From assembly GCA_903873545.1 (NCBI GenBank), contig CAIQPA010000588.1, positions 1 to 12,658 of the forward strand: a DNA stretch of 12,658 nucleotides, read 5' to 3'. The position numbers and the translations under genes are program-made. Positions 7,401 through 12,658 of the stretch are shown piece after piece. The notes under the pieces are model-generated. The model was not told where the DNA came from, searched no databases, and saw only the letters and a program-made list of their open reading frames with translations. Source of the stretch: an uncultured delta proteobacterium. GTDB taxonomy: Bacteria; Myxococcota_A; Bradymonadia; REDH01. Positions within the stretch are counted from its first letter, which is position 1; every line of letters starts with the position of its first letter.

Positions 7401-8158
7401 GGGCGCTGCTCCAGGGCCTCTTGGAGGCGATTCACGAGCTCACCCCGCGCCTCATCCTGCGCAATCTTGAAGGGGTCGATCGGCTCCGTCAGCGCAATGG
7501 TCGTCTGCGTCGACATCGTGATGGACCGATCGTCACGGAGCGGGTGCTTCACCTTGAGCGTGATCCGCACGCGGCTTGGCAGCTGGCCGTCGTGCGCAGA
7601 GGCATCCCACTCTCTCGCCCAGGCCTCGCCGGCAATCTCCTTGCTGCCGTCCCAGTACTCGAACCGTACATCCTCCACATCTTCGACCATCGTGTAGACC
7701 ACGCCGCCCTTGTCTGCGTGCGCATCAATCGGCGCATCTTCGCGCCGCACGAGGTTACGATGAACCTTGCCGTCATCGCCCGTCATCGACTCAATCCGGT
7801 AGGTCAGCTCGGCCTCCACGCCGGCGACATCCTCCTCGTGAATCCTCACATGGCAGAAGCCTGTGAAGTTCAGCTCGTCGTCGGTCCCGTCGAAGACAGT
7901 CTCACGCATCACCTCGCGCTTGTCGTTCGTCGGGTCGGCGTTGGGTGTTGTGATGAAGGCCGTGGCGATCTCGCGCACCATGCGGCCCATCGCCTGTTGC
8001 ACCACCCGGTTCCGTTCGAACTTGTCGATGGTCGCATTCCGGATCTTGAAACTGGTCGAGACCGTGCCCCACAGGATCACCGTGATGGTCGCAAGCAGCG
8101 CCACCGCGAGCATCACCTCGATGAGCGTCAGACCGCGCTGTGAACGGTGCAGTTTCAT
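7397..8158 (-). CDS. gspJ: Minor pseudopilin GspJ
   Basis: Minor pseudopilin of the T2SS tip complex, processed by the prepilin peptidase and inserted in the inner membrane before assembly. The short basic leader MKLHRSQRG (1-9) is followed by LTLIEVMLAVALLATITVIL (10-29), with the conserved Glu at +5 (E14). In the C-terminal part, VVYTMVEDVEDVRFEYWDG (153-171), then W180 and W184, then GQLPSRVRITLKV (191-203) matches the typical GspJ pattern: an aromatic strand, tryptophans, and a Leu-Pro-x-x-Val-Arg strand. The 253 residues are slightly above the usual 190-230 because of a tail after about 222. It overlaps gspI by 4 bases (ATGA) and gspK by 4. There is no strong Shine-Dalgarno (only GGTGG nearby), so translation is probably coupled to gspI. 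Confidence 0.94.
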   Translation of the reverse strand: MKLHRSQRGLTLIEVMLAVALLATITVILWGTVSTSFKIRNATIDKFERNRVVQQAMGRMVREIATAFITTPNADPTNDKREVMRETVFDGTDDELNFTGFCHVRIHEEDVAGVEAELTYRIESMTGDDGKVHRNLVRREDAPIDAHADKGGVVYTMVEDVEDVRFEYWDGSKEIAGEAWAREWDASAHDGQLPSRVRITLKVKHPLRDDRSITMSTQTTIALTEPIDPFKIAQDEARGELVNRLQEALEQRP

Positions 8159-8757
8159 GGCGCCACCGGCGCAATCGGAAGGCCGCCAACCGTCGGCTTC
8201 GCGATGCCCTCAGCTCCGCCCTTGTTCAGGTTGACCACATACTGCTGCACGGTCAGCGTGCCGCGCCCTTCGCCCTCCGGCCAGCTGATCTCCAGCGTCA
8301 CGCGGCGCATCCGCTCCGACATCTCGTTGATCATCGTCGGGATCTGGCCAACGATCATCGGCAGCGCCATCCCGACCCCGGCAACGCCGGTTAGCGCCCC
8401 TTCCGACTGGCCATCCGACGACCCGAAGAGCGAGCTCGTCACCGAGTTCACAAGCTGCTCGCTCGCCTCGGGCGGAAGCTCCACCACCTCCACCACGGCG
8501 TTCCACTCCATGCCGTCAAAACCGTCGTCGCGGAAGTCGCCCCGCATCTCCTCGGTCATGTCGGAGAAGCCCTCGCTGAGCAGCTCATGCTCGATGTCGA
8601 TCATCTGAGAACGCGCCAGCATCGCCGCCGCCGACATCCGGCTCGCACGCTCGGTCATGTGGACCGAATTGGCCTGCGTGCCGATCAGAATCGTCAGGCT
8701 CACGGCCAGAATCGCCAGCGCGATCATGACCTCCAACAGTGTGAAGCCCCGACGCAT
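8155..8757 (-). CDS. gspI: Minor pseudopilin GspI
   Basis: Minor pseudopilin, core of the H-I-J-K tip. The very short leader MRRG (1-4) precedes FTLLEVMIALAILAVSLTIL (5-24), with Glu at +5 (E9). The helix continues through AAAMLARSQMIDIEHELL (43-60), where the MLAR...M pattern is characteristic of GspI. The strands WNAVVEVVEL (85-94) and RRVTLEISWPEGEGR (151-165) bracket an unusual insert (about 95-148) rich in Ser, Gly, Ala and Met. At 200 residues it is well above the usual 120-130. It is separated from GspJ by the short leader, the MLAR helix and the lack of GspJ tryptophans. The ATG at 8757 shares one base with the gspH stop and has a strong upstream GGAGGAGG. Confidence 0.9.
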   Translation of the reverse strand: MRRGFTLLEVMIALAILAVSLTILIGTQANSVHMTERASRMSAAAMLARSQMIDIEHELLSEGFSDMTEEMRGDFRDDGFDGMEWNAVVEVVELPPEASEQLVNSVTSSLFGSSDGQSEGALTGVAGVGMALPMIVGQIPTMINEMSERMRRVTLEISWPEGEGRGTLTVQQYVVNLNKGGAEGIAKPTVGGLPIAPVAP

Positions 8758-9434
8758 CAGTCCTCCTCCACTTCGAAGAAGTCGTCGGGCACCTCGAGGT
8801 CGCCCGGCTTCACCCGGACACGCCCCGACATCGGGTCCACGATCAGCGTGAAGTAGCCGCCGTCGGCCCCCTTCACCCAGATCATCGACCGCTCCACAAA
8901 ACCGTTCGGGAAGAAGCCGATGGTGGCATTCCCCGACTCCACCGGCGCCTCGTCATGGCTGGTGATCACCCGCGCGATCGTCACCCCATCCTTGAGCATG
9001 AAGTCGCGGAGGATCTTGTCGTCGCAGGCCGCCATGGTACCGGCGCCGCCTGCCACGCCGAAGGGATTGGCCTCTCCGTCCTCCTTCTCCGCCTTCTCCC
9101 GCTCCTTCGTGGTCTCCGCGGAGGCCACCGGGATGTTCTTCTCCGAGCACTGCGCCGACAGCGTGTTGCCACCCACCGCAAAGGTCAGCTGGTAGCGGAC
9201 ACCGTTGATGGCCGAGCGGCCGTAAACGTAGCGGACCGCGCCGGCCACATGCAGCGCCTCCGACCGCACCTTCGATGCCGACAGTCCCGACATCGAGAAG
9301 GCCGTCAGACCCATCACCGAGGCCACGATCGTCAGCACAATCATGATCTCAATCAGCGTCATGCCACGCGCCGACGCCATCACTCCGCGGGGCGCGTTAC
9401 CGCGCCGCAGTCCGCTGCAGGCGCGGGCCTTCAT
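8757..9434 (-). CDS. gspH: Minor pseudopilin GspH
   Basis: Minor pseudopilin linking the tip complex to the GspG shaft. The prepilin signal is SARG followed by MTLIEIMIVLTIVASVMGLT (25-44), Glu at +5 (E29), cleavage after G24. VRSEALHVAGAVRYVYGRSAINGVRYQLTF (56-85) is the GspH/FimT pattern of a helix plus first strand. GFFPNGFVERSMIW (173-186) and YFTLIVDPMSGRVRV (194-208) match the GspH C-terminal sheet. A charged, Glu/Lys-rich insert (about 103-138) is flanked by C96 and C137. The C-terminus is strongly acidic. The start is uncertain. ATG at 9434 gives a 24-residue leader; ATG at 9380 gives a 6-residue leader (MASARG). Neither has a good Shine-Dalgarno: GAG at 5 nt for the first, GGAG at only 2 nt for the second. 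I chose the one nearer the gspG stop, leaving a 31-base gap. Confidence 0.88.
   Translation of the reverse strand: MKARACSGLRRGNAPRGVMASARGMTLIEIMIVLTIVASVMGLTAFSMSGLSASKVRSEALHVAGAVRYVYGRSAINGVRYQLTFAVGGNTLSAQCSEKNIPVASAETTKEREKAEKEDGEANPFGVAGGAGTMAACDDKILRDFMLKDGVTIARVITSHDEAPVESGNATIGFFPNGFVERSMIWVKGADGGYFTLIVDPMSGRVRVKPGDLEVPDDFFEVEED
8762..8767 (-). promoter_or_regulatory. Ribosome binding site for gspI, encoded in the gspH 3' end
   Basis: AGGAGG on the minus strand, within a longer GGAGGAGGA, 4 nt before the ATG at 8757. It is formed by the Glu-Glu codons of the acidic GspH terminus (EVEED). Confidence 0.7.
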
Positions 9435-9465
9435 GCCCGCTCAACACTGCTGCGGACAGACTCTC

Positions 9466-9891
9466 TCACTTGGGCTCGCTCGAGATATCGTCGTCCGTGC
9501 CGCCCTGGCCGTCCGGCCCATTGCTCGACAGCGTCGGCTCATCCGAACCGCCTCCCTTGGAGTAGTTGTACTCGTTGTTCCACGGGTCTTTCGGGATCGC
9601 CTTCACGATCGGCGACATGCCGCCGGGAGGGCTCTTCAGATCGTCGAGGCTGTTCGGATACTCGTTCGCGGAGACGTAGTAGGTGTCGACCATCTGCTTG
9701 AGGTTGCCCACCTCGGTCTGCGCCTCTTTGATCTTCGCATTGTCGAGCGCGCCCTTGGCGAAGAAGCCGACCACCGCGGCGATGCTCGCCATGATCGTGA
9801 GCACGATCATGATCTCAACCAGCGTCATGCCCCGCGTTCCCGTGCGGGCAAACGCTGCGGGTGAAATCTCGGCCAAACGGTTCTCTTTCAT
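9466..9891 (-). CDS. gspG: Major pseudopilin GspG
   Basis: Main shaft subunit of the T2SS pseudopilus. It has 141 residues, typical of the family. The leader is 21 residues and ends TGTRG; the mature protein starts MTLVEIMIVLTIMASIAAVV (22-41), with Glu at +5 (E26). Family landmarks are KIKEAQTEVGNLKQMVDTYYVSANEYPNSL (residues 53-82, the long helix and turn), IPKDPWNNEYNY (99-110) and the C-terminal SNGPDGQGGTDDD loop (123-135), whose aspartates match the calcium-binding site of GspG. The frame is open up to 9978, but the start is the ATG at 9891: it has a consensus AGGAGG just upstream and follows the gspF stop by 13 bases, whereas upstream starts would fall inside gspF and extend the leader with unrelated sequence. 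Confidence 0.97.
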   Translation of the reverse strand: MKENRLAEISPAAFARTGTRGMTLVEIMIVLTIMASIAAVVGFFAKGALDNAKIKEAQTEVGNLKQMVDTYYVSANEYPNSLDDLKSPPGGMSPIVKAIPKDPWNNEYNYSKGGGSDEPTLSSNGPDGQGGTDDDISSEPK

Positions 9892-9895
9892 GGTT

Positions 9896-9901
9896 CCTCC
9901 T
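9896..9901 (-). promoter_or_regulatory. Consensus Shine-Dalgarno for gspG (decides the start)
   Basis: Perfect AGGAGG on the minus strand, 4 nt before the ATG at 9891, in the 13-base gap after gspF. It is among the strongest sites in the cluster and suits the high copy number needed for the major pseudopilin. Confidence 0.85.
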
Positions 9902-9904
9902 GGC

Positions 9905-11134
9905 TCACTTCGTGAGCGACTCGTTGAGTTGTAGAATCGGCAGCAGCACGGCGAAGACGATGAAGCCCACCACGCCACCCATGAGCAGCATGATCAGCGG
10001 CTCCATCAGCGTGGTCAGCCCCTGGATGCGCGCTGACACCTGCTCCGAATAGGCGTCCGCCACATTGTCGAGCATCTCCTCGAGCGCGCCCGTCCGCTCG
10101 CCGACCGCGATCATGTGGGTCACCATCGGAGGGAACTGCCCGCTCCGACGAAGCGGCACCGCGATGCTCTCACCCTCGCGGATGTTGAGACGGGCCTGCT
10201 CCACCACCTCAATCAGCACCACGTTCCCCAGAATCGACTTCACGATGTCCATCGCAGTCAGCAGCGGGACGCCAGAAGCCAGCAGCGTGCTCATCGTCTT
10301 CGAAAAGCGCGATACCGCGACCATCCGCGCAATGATGCCGAACACCGGCAGCTTCAGGATGGTCTCGTCCCACTTTCGCCGACCCGCAGGCGTCGCCTTC
10401 CACTTCTGAAAGCCACGCCACGAACCAAAGCCTGCCAGCAGGATCAGCCACCAGAAGCTCGAGACGAAGTTGCTCACCGCCACCAGCACGACCGTGATGA
10501 AGGGAAGCGCATCCTTCTGGTCATCAAACAACTTGGTGATCTGCGGGATGACGAACTTCATCAGGTAACCCACAATCGCGGTCCCGAAGACCATCATGAT
10601 AATGGGGTAAAACATCGCCGCCGTGATCTTGTTCCGGAGCGTCACCTGCTCGTCGAGGAAGTCGGTCAGCCGCACCAGCACCAGGTCCAGGTTGCCCGAG
10701 GCCTCGCCCGCCTTCACCATGTTCACAAACAGGTCAGAGAAGACCTTGGGGTGATCAGCCAGCGCCAAATGCAGCGCCGAACCCTCGTTCACCCGCTGGC
10801 GCACCTCCGCGATGACCTTCTTGAGCGCCTCGTCTTCGCTCTGCTCCACAAGGGCCGTCAGCGCCTCGACCAGCGGGATGCCCGCCTTGAGCAGCGTCGC
10901 CAGCTGACGGGTCATGATCGAGATCTCGCGCACACCCGGCTGCTTCGGACCGCTGAAGGGCAGCCGCACTTCGCCTGCCTTCCGCTCCTGCTTTGACTTC
11001 CCCTCGGTCTGCTCCGTGAGGAAGATCTGCTGCGCCTTCAGGTGGTCTCGGAGCGCGCGCGGACTCTCCGCGTCGAAGACCCCTTTGACCTTCTTCCCCG
11101 CCGCGTTGACCCCGGTGTATTCGTAAACAGGCAT
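9905..11134 (-). CDS. gspF: Type II secretion inner-membrane platform protein GspF
   Basis: Polytopic inner-membrane protein at the centre of the T2SS assembly platform (PilC counterpart), thought to pass GspE motion to pseudopilin subunits. It has 409 residues, the normal family length. The N-terminal MPVYEYTGVNAAGKKVKGVFDAES (residues 1-24) is the family's signature opening. Two homologous cytoplasmic domains follow, about 72-170 (TRQLATLLKAGIPLVEAL) and about 275-376 (SRFSKTMSTLLASGVPLLTA). Each is followed by a conserved Gly-Glu motif, KAGEASGNLD (141-150) and VGERTGALEEML (344-355). Transmembrane segments lie near 173-195, 213-236 and 378-400. The ATG at 11134 is clear from the MPVYEY opening, although only a weak AAGGG lies about 12 nt upstream. 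It sits 29 bases after gspE. Confidence 0.97.
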   Translation of the reverse strand: MPVYEYTGVNAAGKKVKGVFDAESPRALRDHLKAQQIFLTEQTEGKSKQERKAGEVRLPFSGPKQPGVREISIMTRQLATLLKAGIPLVEALTALVEQSEDEALKKVIAEVRQRVNEGSALHLALADHPKVFSDLFVNMVKAGEASGNLDLVLVRLTDFLDEQVTLRNKITAAMFYPIIMMVFGTAIVGYLMKFVIPQITKLFDDQKDALPFITVVLVAVSNFVSSFWWLILLAGFGSWRGFQKWKATPAGRRKWDETILKLPVFGIIARMVAVSRFSKTMSTLLASGVPLLTAMDIVKSILGNVVLIEVVEQARLNIREGESIAVPLRRSGQFPPMVTHMIAVGERTGALEEMLDNVADAYSEQVSARIQGLTTLMEPLIMLLMGGVVGFIVFAVLLPILQLNESLTK

Positions 11135-11163
11135 GGGTGTTTATGGCCCTTCGCTCGCAAGCG

Positions 11164-12658
11164 TTAGGCCACCTCCTTCTGGGTCACGCGGAGAATCTCT
11201 TCCACGCTCGTCAGGCCCCGTGTCACCTTGTCTGCGCCATCCTGACGCAGCGTCCGCATCCCTTCGAGGACCGCCTGCCGCTTGATGGCACCGGCGTCGG
11301 TGCGCCGCATCACCAGCTGCTTCACCTCCTGCGAGACGGTCAGCAGCTCGTAGATGCCAAGTCGCCCGCGGTAGCCGCTCTGCTTGCACTGATCGCAGCC
11401 TCCGGGCCGGTGGAAGGTGTTGCCGCGCGACGCCACAAAGGCCGTCGTCACCTCGAGCTGAAGCACATCCTCTTCGGTCGGCGTGTAGGGCTGCTTGCAG
11501 TGTTCGCAGAGTCGTCGAACCAGCCGCTGCGCCATGTTCGCAAGCAGCGACGAGGCCACCAGGAAGGGCTCTACGCCCATGTCGATGAGCCGCGTGAAGG
11601 CGCCTGCAGCATCGTTCGTGTGGATGGTCGAGAAGACAAGGTGACCCGTCAGCGATGCCTGAATCGCGATCTCCGCCGTCTCCTGGTCACGGATTTCGCC
11701 GACCATGATGACATCCGGGTCGTGACGCAGGAAGGAGCGCAGCCCGTTCGCGAAGGTGAGGTCAATCTTCGGGTTGACCGCCACCTGGCTGATGCCCTGC
11801 AGCTGATACTCCACCGGGTCTTCAACCGTCAGGATGTTCTTGTCCGGCGTGTTGATCTTCGACAGGCAGCTGTAGAGCGTCGTCGTCTTGCCGGAGCCCG
11901 TCGGACCAGTCACCAGGATGATGCCGTACGGCTTCGCGATGAGGTCGTGCACCTTGTAGAGAATCTCTGCGTCCATGCCGATCGCGGCCAGGTCGAGCAT
12001 CACCGACGACCGATCCAGAAGACGCATCGTCACCCGCTCACCATGGGTCGTCGGCGCTGTCGCAACGCGGATATCGATGTCCTTGCCGGCCAACTTAATC
12101 CGGATGCGACCATCCTGCGGCAGCCGCTTCTCTGCGATGTTCAACCCGGCCATGATCTTCACGCGCGCAGCGATGGAGGCATGGAACCGCTTCGGCACCT
12201 CCGCCACCTGCTGCAGCACGCCATCCACGCGGAACCGGACCGCCACCCGCCCCTCGTAGGGCTCGATATGGATGTCCGACGCCCGGTCGCGCGCAGCACG
12301 CACAAAGGTCGTGTTCACAAACTGGATGACCGGCGCCTCGTCGTCGCCGCCGGCGCCGAGAAGGTCGACGACATCTTCGAAGCCCGGCTCCACCACCTCG
12401 GTCGTGGAGCGCGACTCGTCGCTGCCAAGCATGTCGCCATACGAACCACGACGGCGGTCGTGCTTGTCGTAGGCCATGTTGACGGCCTCGAGCAGCGCAG
12501 GACCGGGCACCAGCACGGGCTCCGTGGAGGCCTGCAGCGCATTGGCAACCTGGTCGAGCGCGGCGAGGTCGAGCGGGTCGGCCATCGCCACCTGCACCAC
12601 GTCGCCCGACTGCCGAAGCGGCAGAATCTTCCGAGACCGCGCATAGGCAATCGGCACC
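11164..12658 (-). CDS. gspE: Type II secretion ATPase GspE (5' end beyond window)
   Basis: Cytoplasmic hexameric ATPase that powers pseudopilus assembly, docked on GspL. 497 residues are visible. The GTG at 12657 is not taken as the start because VPIAYARSRKILPLRQSGDVV matches the interior of the N2 domain, so roughly 70-90 N-terminal residues probably lie past the right edge. Order of parts: N2 domain (1-60); acidic linker (about 65-105); Asp box SDIHIEPYEGRVAVRFRVDG (127-146); Walker A GPTGSGKTTT (251-260); Walker B DVIMVGEIRD (315-324); His box STIHTNDA (343-350); and the zinc-binding tetracysteine CEHC (384-387) plus CDQC (421-424). The tetracysteine is typical of T2SS/T4P GspE-PilB ATPases. 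Ten gsp genes in operon order decide for GspE over PilB. The stop is TAA; no lesion is seen. Confidence 0.97.
   Translation of the reverse strand, partial: VPIAYARSRKILPLRQSGDVVQVAMADPLDLAALDQVANALQASTEPVLVPGPALLEAVNMAYDKHDRRRGSYGDMLGSDESRSTTEVVEPGFEDVVDLLGAGGDDEAPVIQFVNTTFVRAARDRASDIHIEPYEGRVAVRFRVDGVLQQVAEVPKRFHASIAARVKIMAGLNIAEKRLPQDGRIRIKLAGKDIDIRVATAPTTHGERVTMRLLDRSSVMLDLAAIGMDAEILYKVHDLIAKPYGIILVTGPTGSGKTTTLYSCLSKINTPDKNILTVEDPVEYQLQGISQVAVNPKIDLTFANGLRSFLRHDPDVIMVGEIRDQETAEIAIQASLTGHLVFSTIHTNDAAGAFTRLIDMGVEPFLVASSLLANMAQRLVRRLCEHCKQPYTPTEEDVLQLEVTTAFVASRGNTFHRPGGCDQCKQSGYRGRLGIYELLTVSQEVKQLVMRRTDAGAIKRQAVLEGMRTLRQDGADKVTRGLTSVEEILRVTQKEVA

Noticed and set aside
6135..7697. 520-residue open frame on the plus strand opposite gspK and gspJ
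   Set aside because: Arg/His/Leu-rich translation with no domain, crossing the junction of two well-supported genes. A GC-driven shadow frame.
9892..9978. Upstream extension of gspG to 9978
   Set aside because: The added residues are Ser/Cys-rich, lie within gspF, and bypass the consensus AGGAGG in front of the ATG at 9891.
11135..11163. Gap between gspE and gspF as a promoter or attenuator
   Set aside because: Only 29 bases, with no -35/-10-like pair, and no T-rich hairpin.
2604..12658. Type IV pilus cluster instead of T2SS
   Set aside because: The G-H-I-J-K pseudopilin set with L, M and N in order is diagnostic of type II secretion; no pilA, pilT or pilQ-type gene is present.

Overview
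The window is high-GC, tightly packed coding DNA from a diderm (Gram-negative-type) bacterium. It holds two gene blocks that converge near position 2600. The T2SS genes run in the order E-F-G-H-I-J-K-L-M-N, include a long myxobacterial-style GspN and a GspL with a full actin-like domain, and the longest gap between genes is 31 bases. This suggests Myxococcota or a related former deltaproteobacterial lineage. That placement is inference from gene content and protein style, not from a marker gene.

Plus strand, 1-2599: the 3' half of hisC (PLP aminotransferase, cut by the left edge), then aroA (EPSP synthase, shikimate pathway), then cmk (cytidylate kinase). The three overlap by 1 and 4 bases and should be one translationally coupled transcript. 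In many proteobacteria aroA and cmk lie in an aromatic amino-acid supra-operon, so this HisC homologue may transaminate aromatic substrates as well as, or instead of, histidinol phosphate.

Minus strand, 12658-2604 (transcribed right to left): ten consecutive general secretory pathway genes, gspE (5' end beyond the right edge), F, G, H, I, J, K, L, M and N. They encode the inner-membrane motor and platform (E, F, L, M), the major pseudopilin (G), the four minor pseudopilins of the tip (H, I, J, K) and the accessory protein N. Seven of the nine junctions overlap by 1 or 4 bases; the exceptions are E/F (29 nt), F/G (13 nt) and G/H (31 nt). GspC, the secretin GspD and the prepilin peptidase GspO are not in the window. 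C and D would be expected just beyond the right edge.

Working together, GspE hydrolyses ATP on the cytoplasmic face, docked on GspL. GspF, GspL and GspM form the platform that assembles a GspG pseudopilus capped by H/I/J/K, which drives folded periplasmic substrates through the outer-membrane secretin. The two blocks end 4 bases apart, with no obvious intrinsic terminator. No RNA gene, mobile element, CRISPR array or internal promoter could be supported. I found no previously undescribed system. The more unusual points are the ATPase-like GspL, insertions in GspH, GspI and GspK, and Shine-Dalgarno sequences built into the 3' codons of upstream genes.
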